This document shows, piece after piece, positions 49,872 through 58,394 of a DNA stretch of 64,000 nt. The notes under the pieces are model-generated. The model did no database searches, was not told the origin of the DNA, and saw only the letters and a list, made by a program, of their open reading frames with translations. Position numbers and translations under genes: made by a program. This DNA is from an uncultured Eubacterium sp. (GTDB taxonomy: Bacteria > Bacillota > Clostridia > Lachnospirales > Lachnospiraceae), in contig CAMUHY010000003.1 in assembly GCA_947088865.1 (NCBI GenBank), positions 186,001 through 250,000 of the forward strand, given 5' to 3'. Numbering within the stretch: position 1 is the first letter of the stretch; each line of letters begins with the position of its first letter.

Positions 49872-50309
49872 TTATATTGAAAATCCTAAACTTTCCATTT
49901 TTTCTGCAATCTCATTCATATCATCATTATAAGTACTCATTGATTTATTCCAATTTATCTTACTCCAGATTTCAACTCGACTTGCAACTCCGATTAAAAC
50001 AACTTCTTTCTCCAATTGTGCAAATTCTCTTAAAACCTGTGGTAATAGTATTCTTCCTTGTTTATCAACTTCACAAGCTGCTGCTCCAGCTAAGAAGAAT
50101 CGTGTAAATTGTCTTGCGTCTTTATTCGTAAGCGGTAATACTTTAAGTTTTTCCTCAAACAAACTCCATTCACTTTTAGGATACACAAACAAACACCCAT
50201 CCAACCCTTTGGTTACAATAAACGTATCGCCAAGTGTCTCCCTGAACTTTGCTGGTATGATTAAACGTCCTTTCACATCGATTGTATGGTTGTACTCTCC
50301 CATAAACAT
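49872..50309 (-). CDS. mraZ: Transcriptional regulator MraZ
   Basis: 145 residues, normal. It contains two AbrB-like swapped-hairpin repeats: [20 protein letters not shown] with RETLG near the start, and [19 protein letters not shown] (about residue 78). MraZ forms rings and binds short direct repeats upstream of its own gene, usually repressing the division cluster. Four such repeats are visible at 50339-50375. GGAGG stands 9 bases before the ATG. It is the first gene of the cluster. Confidence 0.97.
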   Translation of the reverse strand: MFMGEYNHTIDVKGRLIIPAKFRETLGDTFIVTKGLDGCLFVYPKSEWSLFEEKLKVLPLTNKDARQFTRFFLAGAAACEVDKQGRILLPQVLREFAQLEKEVVLIGVASRVEIWSKINWNKSMSTYNDDMNEIAEKMESLGFSI

Positions 50310-50338
50310 GAAGCCTTACCTCCATCTACCACATCAAT

Positions 50339-50399
50339 CCTCTTACTACCACTTTCCGCCACTTTAGACCATTTTAAACTTAATTAAATAAAATATCAA
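50339..50399 (-). promoter_or_regulatory. mraZ promoter with four MraZ boxes
   Basis: The minus strand has TTGATA (50399-50394) and TAAAAT (50376-50371), 17-bp spacer. Four 7-mers at exact 10-bp steps overlie or follow the -10: AAAATGG (50375-50369), AAAGTGG (50365-50359), AAAGTGG (50355-50349), TAAGAGG (50345-50339). This matches the AAAGTG(T/G)NNN tandem repeats known to bind MraZ in Mollicutes. Confidence 0.85.
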
Positions 50400-50450
50400 G
50401 ACCTTTTTATGCAAAATATGCTCCAATTGTGCTATTTAAATCATTTAACC

Positions 50451-50494
50451 TCATCAAGAAAGTAGCTTAGCGGATTGCGAATATCTGCTTAACT
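50451..50494 (+). repeat. Dispersed repeat R1, copy e
   Basis: CCTCATCAAGAAAGTAGCTT followed by AGCGGATTGCGAATATCTGC and TTAAC. It lies between the ychF terminator and the mraZ promoter and is the cleanest plus-orientation copy. Confidence 0.7.
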
Positions 50495-50545
50495 AAAAAA
50501 ATGAGCAGCTGCATAGCTTCAATTTTTTAGCTAATGCAACTGCCC
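50495..50545 (-). terminator. Intrinsic terminator after ychF
   Basis: Minus-strand arms GGGCAGTTGCATTAGCT and AGCTATGCAGCTGCTC (one bulge, G-U wobble), about 10-base loop, then TTTTTTT. It is 57 bases after the ychF stop. Confidence 0.8.
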
Positions 50546-50601
50546 ATAAAACCTATTTATCCTATTTTGGATGTTTTGTTTCTTGATGCGGTTCAATATT
50601 T

Positions 50602-51699
50602 TTACACATTAAATCGAAATAATATGACATCTCCATCTTTGACAACATATTCTTTTCCTTCCATTCGCACAAGTCCTTTTTCTTTTGCCGCGCTGTAAGA
50701 ACCACATTGAAGCAAATCTTCATAATATACAACCTCTGCTTTGATAAATCCTCTCTCAAAATCACTGTGTATTTTTCCGGCTGCCTTTGGCGCCTTTGTT
50801 CCTTTTGTTATCGTCCATGCTCTTGTCTCGGTCTCGCCTGCTGTAAGATAACTGATAAGACCAAGCAGGCTATAACTAGCAGCAATCAATTTATCAAGAC
50901 CAGACGATGTGATACCCAGTTCTTCAAAAAACATTTTTTTCTCATCTTCGTCCAACTCTGCCATCTCCTGCTCAATTTGAGCACATATCACAAAGACGCC
51001 ACAGTCCTTTTGAACAGCAAATTCTCGAACTTTTTGCACATATGGATTTGTATTGCCATCATCTGCTAAATCGTCTTCTACTACATTTGCAGCAAATATC
51101 ACTGGCTTTGCTGTCAAGAGATTATACTCTTTAAAAAATGCTTCCTCTTCTTCTCCATCAAGCTCAAAATTTTTTGCAAGTTTTCCATCTTCAAGATGTT
51201 TATAAAGTCTTTCAATAAAGTCACATTCTTTTGCAATATCTTTATTGTTATACGATGCTCTTTTTTGTTTGGAGAGTCTTCTTTCCAAAACCTCCATATC
51301 AGCAAATATCAACTCTAAATCAATCGTTTCAATATCTCTTAACGGGTCTATTGAACCATCTACATGAACAATATTAGCATCGTCAAAGCATCGAACAACA
51401 TGAACAATCGCATCCACCTCTCTTATATTGGCAAGAAATTGATTGCCAAGCCCCTCGCCTTTCGACGCTCCCTTTACCAATCCTGCAATATCGACAAATT
51501 CTATAACAGCTGGCGTCACTTTTGCTGAATGGTACAATGCGGCAAGCTTTGCAAGCCTATCATCTGGCACTGTCACGACCCCCACATTAGGGTCTATTGT
51601 GCAAAATGGATAATTTGCCGACTCTGCACCGGCTTTTGTCAATGAATTAAATAAGGTACTTTTACCTACATTTGGCAATCCTACGATTCCGAGTTTCAT
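50602..51699 (-). CDS. ychF: Ribosome-binding ATPase/GTPase YchF
   Basis: 365 residues, full length. The P-loop is GLPNVGKSTLFNSLTKAG, then DIAGLVKGASKGEGLGNQFL (switch II), and the TGS domain is at the end (KGLVRMEGKEYVVKDGDVIL). The NxxE-type specificity loop (NVVEDDLADDG) is the YchF form, which prefers ATP. It is Obg-related and binds ribosomes, with a role in stress response. It is the last chromosomal gene before the prophage and is transcribed alone. Confidence 0.97.
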   Translation of the reverse strand: MKLGIVGLPNVGKSTLFNSLTKAGAESANYPFCTIDPNVGVVTVPDDRLAKLAALYHSAKVTPAVIEFVDIAGLVKGASKGEGLGNQFLANIREVDAIVHVVRCFDDANIVHVDGSIDPLRDIETIDLELIFADMEVLERRLSKQKRASYNNKDIAKECDFIERLYKHLEDGKLAKNFELDGEEEEAFFKEYNLLTAKPVIFAANVVEDDLADDGNTNPYVQKVREFAVQKDCGVFVICAQIEQEMAELDEDEKKMFFEELGITSSGLDKLIAASYSLLGLISYLTAGETETRAWTITKGTKAPKAAGKIHSDFERGFIKAEVVYYEDLLQCGSYSAAKEKGLVRMEGKEYVVKDGDVILFRFNV

Positions 51700-51933
51700 T
51701 TTCTTTTTATACCTATCCAGAAATCTGTTCTTTTAAAAACAAACATGCAAAAAATAAATGCTTATTATAAAACAAATGTTTTTTAAGTCTTCAAGATTTC
51801 TGCCTTTCTCTATATTTTCCGTATATCTTTTGGATATCGGTTTTTTACTGTTTTATAGTCCTTTACAAACGACTATTTTTTACATTTCATTCTAAGTACC
51901 GCTGCAAGTACCACAAAAAAATTCCTGATGAAG

Positions 51934-53076
51934 TTAAATCACTTTAAGATATGTCTCAACACCTTTTAATTCTTTTTGCTTTTCATCATTGGTAATATGG
52001 ACATATAAATTCATTGTTATACCAATATTAGAATGTCCTAAAATCATTTGTAATGTCTTTGGTTTCATTCCTGCTTCAATACATCTTGTGGCAAAAGTAT
52101 GACGCAAAACGTGCATTGAAAATCTTGGTATACCTATCTTGTCACAATAATAAAATAATTTTGTATCATATGCACTATTTTTCGTCGGTGTGCCATCACG
52201 GCACAAAAAAACCATATCTGCCCATTTTGAAGGTATATCTTTTAATGATTTTAACTTTTCTTTCTGGTCTTTTAATATCATAACCGCTTCATCAGTCAAA
52301 GGAATATCTCTTATGCTGTTCAATGTTTTAGGTTCTCCTACTCTCCACTCTTTAGAAGAATAGCGATATTCCATTGTTCTGCGAACATGAAGCATTCGAT
52401 TTTTTATATCAACATCACTCCATCTTAATCCAATCAGTTCTCCAGTGCGAAGCCCTGTCTGTAAAATAAGTGCATATTGATTATAATTACTTGTCCCTTT
52501 TGTCCTTTCAAGAAAACATTTTTGTTCTTCAACAGTCAATGCTTTTGTTTCTTTAGACCTTTTGCCATTAGTACATTTCACACTTTTTGTGACTGGATTT
52601 TTTGCAATCATTTCATTTTCTAAAGCGCTGTCAAACATCATACGCATAACAAGGCGACTATGTTCAATAACCGAATTACAATAATTTTGCGCCATTTTAT
52701 TAAGAACATTTTGACAATGAATCGGCTTTACTTCTTGAATCAGCATGTTCCCTATGTAGGGTTTAATATTCTTTTCGTATCGCTCATTATAATTTCTTCT
52801 GGTGTTAAAACGGATATTGTCGCCTTTTACATTTTCAATCCAGTAATCATACCATAAATCCACTGTAAATTTTTGATGGATTAAAACATTTTGGCACTCT
52901 TTTTCCAACTGTGCATCTGCCAGCCAATTTCTGCAATCCTGCAATTTGGAAAAAATCTTTTTTACTCTCTTGCCATTTTTATTGGTATATCTGCCTACAT
53001 ATTTCCCTTTTTTATCTTGGCTAATACCAACGCCTAATGCTCTTCCTCTTAAATCTCTTCCCATAAAAATAATCAT
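51934..53076 (-). CDS. int: Tyrosine site-specific integrase
   Basis: 380 residues. The N-terminal ~65 residues (GVGISQDKKGKYVGRYTNKN) form an arm-site DNA-binding domain of the Tn916 type, followed by a SAM-like core-binding domain (about 75-165). The catalytic set is complete: Arg210 (GLRTGELIGLRW), Lys250, His322 and Arg325 (HVLRHTFATR), His348 (GHSNIG), Tyr358. It integrates and excises the element. Two ATGs are possible (53076 and 53064); GAAAGG lies too near the first, so the start is uncertain. No tRNA gene is adjacent. It lies at the left end of the prophage; an attachment site between 51700 and 51933 is expected but I could not find its partner, which lies outside the window. Confidence 0.94.
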   Translation of the reverse strand: MIIFMGRDLRGRALGVGISQDKKGKYVGRYTNKNGKRVKKIFSKLQDCRNWLADAQLEKECQNVLIHQKFTVDLWYDYWIENVKGDNIRFNTRRNYNERYEKNIKPYIGNMLIQEVKPIHCQNVLNKMAQNYCNSVIEHSRLVMRMMFDSALENEMIAKNPVTKSVKCTNGKRSKETKALTVEEQKCFLERTKGTSNYNQYALILQTGLRTGELIGLRWSDVDIKNRMLHVRRTMEYRYSSKEWRVGEPKTLNSIRDIPLTDEAVMILKDQKEKLKSLKDIPSKWADMVFLCRDGTPTKNSAYDTKLFYYCDKIGIPRFSMHVLRHTFATRCIEAGMKPKTLQMILGHSNIGITMNLYVHITNDEKQKELKGVETYLKVI

Positions 53077-53165
53077 GCCTTTCTATAACATACCCTTTAT
53101 TCTATGAAAAGTGTTTTTTATACAATGTTGTTATATATTAACATATAAAAATTCATAAGTCTATA

Positions 53166-53381
53166 TTACAACTCAAATATCGATGCTATGTACTGTTCAA
53201 ACTCTTTTCTTTTAATTAATTTTTTTCGCCCAATATATAAAACAAAAGGACAGTTTGGCTTCTTTGAAATCTCATTTAATTTACATATTCCTATATTGCT
53301 GTAAACTGCTGCCTCCTCTATGGTAAGATTTATTTTTTGCCAAATTGGTACTTCTATCTCTTTTTTCTTATTTTCTTTCAT
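53166..53381 (-). CDS. xis: Excisionase, Tn916 Xis-like
   Basis: 71 residues. The core VPIWQKINLTIEEAAVYSNI, then CPFVLYIGRKKLIKRKEFEQ, is a winged-helix excisionase of the Tn916 Xis family. It bends DNA near the attachment sites and steers the integrase towards excision. It sits 89 bp upstream of int on the same strand, the usual order. Confidence 0.88.
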   Translation of the reverse strand: MKENKKKEIEVPIWQKINLTIEEAAVYSNIGICKLNEISKKPNCPFVLYIGRKKLIKRKEFEQYIASIFEL

Positions 53382-53430
53382 AGCTCGCCTCCATCCTGTG
53401 ATTAGCCTTTAGAAACAACAATATTCACCA

Positions 53431-54009
53431 TTACAATCCATTATTCCTCAAAAGTTTTTGTTCCAACTTATTGTAATCGTATTCTCTTTGTAAAAAATTA
53501 TTAAAACTATTGACATGTGACGCTTCTCTTTTTATTTTTTTGAGTTTATCAAAAACAATTCCTTGATATCCACTTGCAATACTTTCTTTTATAACTGCTG
53601 CCACCGCTTTATCTCCATATTTATCTGCACATTCTGCTATTTGCCTTATCAAATTTTTTAAACCTGTCTCTTTATAGATAAATCCTCCTTCCTTCTTATA
53701 TTCAATCCAATCATTTACAACATCAAAAAGATTCTTTGATAGGTTAAATTCCATTAAAAACTTTTTAATTAATTGCTCTTGTGTTTTATTTTTCTTTTTT
53801 ATTTTTTCTTTTTTATGTTGATGATTTTTTAATGTATTTAAATTTTGATTTTCAAGCGATTTTTGCTGAAGATTATCTTTTGAAGAATCCGCTAATTCTT
53901 TGTCTCTTAATGCAGAAAGATAAACCATAGCCATGTTTTTATTCTCTTCAGAAAGAATCGCAAATAATTCAGCAATTTTCTTTCCATCTTGAATATCTTT
54001 TTCGGTCAC
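53431..54009 (-). CDS. Prophage protein, helical, replisome-organizer-like C-terminus
   Basis: 192 residues from a GTG at 54009 (AGGAGGAGAT upstream). The N-terminal part (KKIAELFAILSEENKNMAMV) is like small proteins next to Clostridial phage repressors. A Lys/Gln-rich linker follows. The C-terminal half (VVNDWIEYKKEGGFIYKETG, then LKNLIRQIAECADKYGD and IKESIASGYQGI) resembles the W-x-x-Y-K...G-x-x-x-L end of phage replication organizer proteins. This is a weak motif-based guess. It is the first early gene leftward from the switch, driven by the TTGACA/TACAAT promoter, so it is expected to be repressed in the lysogen. Confidence 0.6.
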   Translation of the reverse strand: MTEKDIQDGKKIAELFAILSEENKNMAMVYLSALRDKELADSSKDNLQQKSLENQNLNTLKNHQHKKEKIKKKNKTQEQLIKKFLMEFNLSKNLFDVVNDWIEYKKEGGFIYKETGLKNLIRQIAECADKYGDKAVAAVIKESIASGYQGIVFDKLKKIKREASHVNSFNNFLQREYDYNKLEQKLLRNNGL

Positions 54010-54024
54010 TGTATCTCCTCCTAT

Positions 54025-54104
54025 TCGTTGTACGATTATTGTAAATCGTTAAGCGTTGTTTGTCAATATTAAATCTTGACTTTTTTGTCGTCCAACGATA
54101 TAAT
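54025..54104. promoter_or_regulatory. Prophage divergent promoters with three operators
   Basis: Rightward promoter: TTGACT (54076-54081), TATAAT (54099-54104), 17 bp. Leftward promoter: TTGACA (54066-54061), TACAAT (54043-54038), 17 bp. Operators of the form TCGTnnnACGA: TCGTTGTACGA (54025-54035), TCGTTAAGCGT (54046-54056), TCGTCCAACGA (54088-54098). One covers the leftward start region; the other two lie in the spacers of the two promoters. Confidence 0.85.
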
Positions 54105-54176
54105 TTAAAAATAAAAGAAAAATAAGAAGATTGCTGCTTAAAATTTACAAGCAGCACAAAAATATGAGGATTTATT

Positions 54177-54548
54177 ATGGATACAATTAATAAACGAATA
54201 AAATATATTAGAAAAGACTTAAAAATGTCTCAAAAAGATTTTGGGGAAAAAATAGGGTTAAAGGCAAATTCACTAAGCGATATCGAAACAGAAAAAAATA
54301 CTGTAACCGAACAGACATTAAAAGCCGTCTGCCGAGAATTTAATATCAATGAAGAATGGCTGCGTACAGGGCAGGGCGAAATTTACAAATTGGTTAAAAT
54401 AGATGATTATTCAGCAATAGCTACCATTATAGGAGAAAAAGACCCCAAAGCCAAACAGGCTATTATTGATTATTGGAAACTATCGGATTCCGATAAAGAA
54501 TTATTTTGGAAATTTATGAAGCGGTTTATGGGCGGAAGCGAGGATTAA
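54177..54548 (+). CDS. Prophage repressor, XRE family (cI-like)
   Basis: 123 residues. An N-terminal helix-turn-helix (RIKYIRKDLKMSQKDFGEKI, then GLKANSLSDIETEKNTVTEQ) is followed by RPGQGEIYK-like text (EEWLRTGQGEIYKL), typical of Clostridial phage repressors. The C-terminal part is short, without the LexA-type self-cleavage domain, so induction probably works by another route. It is divergent from the early genes across a 167-bp operator region. Confidence 0.92.
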   Translation: MDTINKRIKYIRKDLKMSQKDFGEKIGLKANSLSDIETEKNTVTEQTLKAVCREFNINEEWLRTGQGEIYKLVKIDDYSAIATIIGEKDPKAKQAIIDYWKLSDSDKELFWKFMKRFMGGSED

Positions 54549-54682
54549 TCCTCTGCTTCCGACTCTCTTAATAGGTCTAAGTGCGTTTTTACTGTTGTGT
54601 AAATTTTAATAAGCACACTCAAATTGTCTATATTCTCAATCATTTCAATAATAAGTTTTTTGTAGTAATTTTTCTCTTTCAT
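54545..54682 (-). CDS. Small prophage protein next to the repressor
   Basis: 45 residues: it begins MKEKNYYKKLIIEMIENIDN and ends RESEAED. AAGGAG lies 12 bases upstream of the ATG at 54682. It converges with the repressor gene and overlaps its end by 4 bp. Short helical proteins with LIxMIENIDNLxxLxxIYxxVK beside phage repressors are common in Clostridia; the function is not known to me. Possibly it is a modulator of the repressor or an antisense-coupled partner. Confidence 0.65.
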   Translation of the reverse strand: MKEKNYYKKLIIEMIENIDNLSVLIKIYTTVKTHLDLLRESEAED

Positions 54683-55220
54683 TTTCAATCTTAAGCTCCT
54701 TCTTTATGTATATAATAACCTATTATTTCACAATTTTTCAAAAAATCTATTCTTTTTTTATATTAATATATGTTTTAATATGGTACTTTTTTTCATTTCA
54801 TCCTGATAAAATTCCCATATCAATTTGTACTATTTTATATTTACTACCATATAAATTTGTTCATTACACATAAAATTCTCTCTATTTCTAATTAATGGTG
54901 TAATAGCAAATTATTCTTATTATGAAATGGTGTTATATACACAATACTCCAATTTTTTTCTTTAACGAATCATGTCTGACAAGCAAAAACAATACAATAC
55001 TGCTTTATTTAGCCTGTGTTATTTCTAAATAAAAGAACGTTTTTAAGGCAAAAGAACAATTCTTACAAAACTTGGAAATTATTGTTTTATATTGATTTAT
55101 GTTGCTGTTTTACAATTATATTTTTTATCTATTTATTTTTTAAACTTACAATAACTTTTATATTAGACATAAAATAACAACGGATAGTATTTTTTTAACT
55201 ATCCGTTGTTACATATAAAA
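54683..55220. other. Gene-free AT-rich stretch where a lysis cassette would be expected
   Basis: About 540 bases with many stops in all frames and no ribosome binding site plus ORF that I would accept. It contains the tail-fibre terminator at its right end. No holin or endolysin sequence is seen. Confidence 0.6.
55175..55211 (-). terminator. Terminator after the tail fibre gene
   Basis: A perfect 14-bp stem, TAACAACGGATAGT with ACTATCCGTTGTTA, 9-base loop, then TTTTATG on the minus strand, 10 bases after the stop. Confidence 0.85.
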
Positions 55221-58187
55221 CTAAATTGCAATCATTTCTTTTAATTTTTCAATTTCTTTTTGCTGTTCTTGAACAACTTTTATCAAAGGAGCAATAAATT
55301 CATCATATCGAAGCGAGTAATCATATTCACCTTCTACCACTTCTTCAATAGGTTTCTTTAATTTTTTTCCATTTTCATCTTCATATTTGGTAATTTTCTT
55401 TGGAGATTTAATAAAACCTGCAAAATCTTTACTATCCATGCTTAAATTATCCATTAAATCCTCAATATCCTGCGCAATGAATCCGTAATGTGTTCGTCCT
55501 GATGTACCATCAACCATTTTGTAAGATACAGGATTTAAACCATTAATCAATGCTTGGGCTTTTTGCGTTTCAAGGTTATTAATATCGGTTTTTCTTGTTC
55601 GGTCTGAGGTTTGGATGGTGCCGTTAGTAGCGTAGATGTTGCTCCATTTATTGCCGGAACTTCCAAGATTTAAACTGCCAGTAGGTTCTATGGCATATGG
55701 GTCTATTCTAATGCTTTTTGCTGTATCATTCAAAAATTGTATATACATAATCTGGTCAGGTTTTAAATGAATATCTCCGCTCTGAAAATATAATTCTCCT
55801 GTATATCCATCATCATATTCTGTATCATAAATATTCTTCACTTGCATTCCGCACAGCCCATTATTAGAATTTAATGCTGTCGAAAATATCATTTTATTTA
55901 ATGTAGTATTTTCAGAATCTTCATTTGAAAATTCTATATTTTGAAAATCCATTGTAACATCTTTATAAATCTGATTTTCATAATCACTATAAGCAATGTA
56001 ATTACAACTAGGTGATAATTGACAATATTGCCTTTCTACACCAGCTTTTTTATTTTCTATTTTTATCGAATCTTTTTTTATAATAATATTTTCTACATCA
56101 CTATTGATAGAAGGTCGTTCTACAACTATTTTATCAAAATTTATAGAGGAACGACTATTTTGATTACTTGAATCTTTTCCAGAAACTGTTACTAAATTGT
56201 AACTTATTTGAGTATGAGAGTTGCCTGCTGATAGGTCAACACTAGCATCTGTACCCTTCATAAATATTGTCGCATCAATATTCATCGTTCCACCATTTAA
56301 CGATAATGCACCAATACTTCCAGGCGTTATGTTACCTTGTGTTGATATATTTTTATGTAAATCAATCAATATATTTTGCAATGATGTTCCAAGCAGCCAT
56401 TGTTTATCTTGTTCCGTAGCATTATTGAAATTAGTAACATTGCCATCATTAAGAAAAAACAAATCACCATTAAAAAATATTCCTAACTTGCTTGCAATTG
56501 AGGTATCACTCAGATATCCATTTGGAATATTCATACCAAAATATCGACCTTTATTATCTCTAAACTTAACTTGAAACGTGTTATTCGTCAGTGGATTTGC
56601 ACTTTCTAAAAATTTGCCGTTTCCTTTCTCAAAGCCTAAAGACACACCATCTTTTCCATATATAGAAATTCGCCCATTATTGCTTAATAAGGTATCCATA
56701 CTACTAAATTTTAAAAGCGAATGGTAGTCTTCTTCATGAACAGCCATGCTAGGCATAGTGCCATTCATTGGATTTGTTATATTAGAAAGACCTAAATAAA
56801 AACCATCTGTTGCAGTAGCTTGTCTCATTGAAAATCGATTTAGCGGAAAATATAATCCACTATTTGTTACAATCGTTGAATTATATCCATCATTTAAAAA
56901 ATATACTCCTCCAAAATTTCCTGGACTTTTAAGCTGCTGACTTAAATCCATATTAGCAACATCATGAAAATCAATCTCTTTATTTTTAAGCGTAATATAA
57001 TAGCCTGAATCTTGATGTAGCGTAAGTGAGCCAATAGGAGAACCATTTTGTATTTTTATAGTGTCTGATTGAATTATCGTTTGTGATGTACCTTCATTAC
57101 CTATACTTATCTTATCCTTTTGTATAGACATTGCACTATAACTTTTTTCTGTTGTTGATGTGGCATTATATTTTAAGATATCAACCCTTGTATCACGTAC
57201 TTTTAATGGCTGAATAGAAGATTGTGTTTTACTCTGAACAGTAAAATTTCCTACAATATCATCACCTGTTTTTAAATACCTTTCATCAGTATCTTGATTG
57301 TTATAATATAAATTTCCTGCCTTAACAATTTTCGATTCTACTTCATAAAAGTCGCTTAAAATTTGACCTCCATCTCCCTGTAATCCATTTGCATGAATTG
57401 ATAAACTATCATCGCCATCATTATAAATGTTTCCGCCATATAATGACAGCGCGCCAATATTTTCTGGGGTAATATTGACGTTTCCTGTCCGATACGCTGT
57501 TTCAGTATTTCCCTTTATACCTGTAACTTTTTCTGCATTTAAAAAATCATTATAAGCTTGTTTTGCCTGTTCACTCCAATATTTGGAATTATTGGTACTC
57601 TCTTCTGGTCGAACTCCTGTATTTCCATGCGCCCAACTTTCTGCTTTTTTTGCTGAACTGGCAGCATTGGATGCACTTGTCTGCGCCTTTGCAGATTCTA
57701 CTTTAATTTGTGCAAGATAATTAGGCTGCAATTTATCTTCCGTAATACTTCCATCTTTAACAATCGCTTTTATTTTTCCATCTGTCTGTACTTGAAAATT
57801 AATTGTATCTGTATCTAAAAATTCATATTGTGTAATTAATGCTGATAAATCAATATATTGCTTTGTTCCATCATCTAAAGTAAGAATAATCTGCTGTGTG
57901 CTTACATCATATGTCCAATTAATAGCAATCTTTTCTAATTTTGTATCAATTACAAATACTGAACCATTTTTCCTTATAATAGTAAAAGTACCTGTACTTT
58001 CATTAAATTGCACATCCCTTATAAGCGGCGCAACTTCTTCTTTTGTGGCTTTCGTTTCGTCAAGTTCTAATACTCTATCATCAATATTATTAATTGACCT
58101 ATCCATTTCATTTAAATTTTCACTGTTAATAGGCGTATTACCACTTGGATAATTCTCCCAATTAATGCGGCTATATGTCTTGTTCAT
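55221..58187 (-). CDS. Phage tail fibre with C-terminal S74 chaperone domain
   Basis: 988 residues. The N-terminus YSRINWENYPSGNTPINSEN with LNEMDRSIN is the virion-anchoring start shared by Clostridial phage fibres. The middle is a long beta-rich, Asn/Gly/Ser-rich shaft with duplicated phrases (NITPENIGALSLYGGNIYND near 240, NITPGSIGALSLNGGTMNID near 635). The last ~115 residues start SDRTRKTDINNLE and contain GRTHYGFIAQDIEDLM, the intramolecular chaperone (peptidase S74) that trimerises the fibre and cuts itself off, and they end in a coiled coil. It is the last gene of the tail module, overlapping the preceding small gene by 17 bp. It probably determines host binding. Confidence 0.93.
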   Translation of the reverse strand: MNKTYSRINWENYPSGNTPINSENLNEMDRSINNIDDRVLELDETKATKEEVAPLIRDVQFNESTGTFTIIRKNGSVFVIDTKLEKIAINWTYDVSTQQIILTLDDGTKQYIDLSALITQYEFLDTDTINFQVQTDGKIKAIVKDGSITEDKLQPNYLAQIKVESAKAQTSASNAASSAKKAESWAHGNTGVRPEESTNNSKYWSEQAKQAYNDFLNAEKVTGIKGNTETAYRTGNVNITPENIGALSLYGGNIYNDGDDSLSIHANGLQGDGGQILSDFYEVESKIVKAGNLYYNNQDTDERYLKTGDDIVGNFTVQSKTQSSIQPLKVRDTRVDILKYNATSTTEKSYSAMSIQKDKISIGNEGTSQTIIQSDTIKIQNGSPIGSLTLHQDSGYYITLKNKEIDFHDVANMDLSQQLKSPGNFGGVYFLNDGYNSTIVTNSGLYFPLNRFSMRQATATDGFYLGLSNITNPMNGTMPSMAVHEEDYHSLLKFSSMDTLLSNNGRISIYGKDGVSLGFEKGNGKFLESANPLTNNTFQVKFRDNKGRYFGMNIPNGYLSDTSIASKLGIFFNGDLFFLNDGNVTNFNNATEQDKQWLLGTSLQNILIDLHKNISTQGNITPGSIGALSLNGGTMNIDATIFMKGTDASVDLSAGNSHTQISYNLVTVSGKDSSNQNSRSSINFDKIVVERPSINSDVENIIIKKDSIKIENKKAGVERQYCQLSPSCNYIAYSDYENQIYKDVTMDFQNIEFSNEDSENTTLNKMIFSTALNSNNGLCGMQVKNIYDTEYDDGYTGELYFQSGDIHLKPDQIMYIQFLNDTAKSIRIDPYAIEPTGSLNLGSSGNKWSNIYATNGTIQTSDRTRKTDINNLETQKAQALINGLNPVSYKMVDGTSGRTHYGFIAQDIEDLMDNLSMDSKDFAGFIKSPKKITKYEDENGKKLKKPIEEVVEGEYDYSLRYDEFIAPLIKVVQEQQKEIEKLKEMIAI

Positions 58188-58383
58188 CGGAATCCTCCTT
58201 TTCTTTTTTTATTGACGTGTTTTGCTCGTCTCTATTTATTTCATAATTAATTATTTTATCTGCTTCTTCTTTTAACTGACTATATATTTCATATAAAACT
58301 ATTCTTTTTATTTCAATTGATAAATCAGACTGATTAATAAAATTGATAATTGCATTTTCAAAATTTCTAATATTTGTATTCAT
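58171..58383 (-). CDS. Small tail-module protein
   Basis: 70 residues, helical and charged, ending in a strongly acidic/basic tail (TSIKKEKEDSDEQDI). It is not recognised. It starts 12 bp after the tail hub gene and overlaps the fibre start by 17 bp, so it is translationally coupled to both. Short proteins with this place and pattern (ENAIINFINQSDLSIEIKR) are frequent between hub and fibre in Firmicute siphophages. Confidence 0.7.
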   Translation of the reverse strand: MNTNIRNFENAIINFINQSDLSIEIKRIVLYEIYSQLKEEADKIINYEINRDEQNTSIKKEKEDSDEQDI

Positions 58384-58394
58384 ATTTTCCCCTC

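Noticed and set aside
51700..51933. Prophage left attachment site
   Set aside because: One must exist near here, but the matching right end is outside the window and no tRNA end marks it, so no position can be supported.
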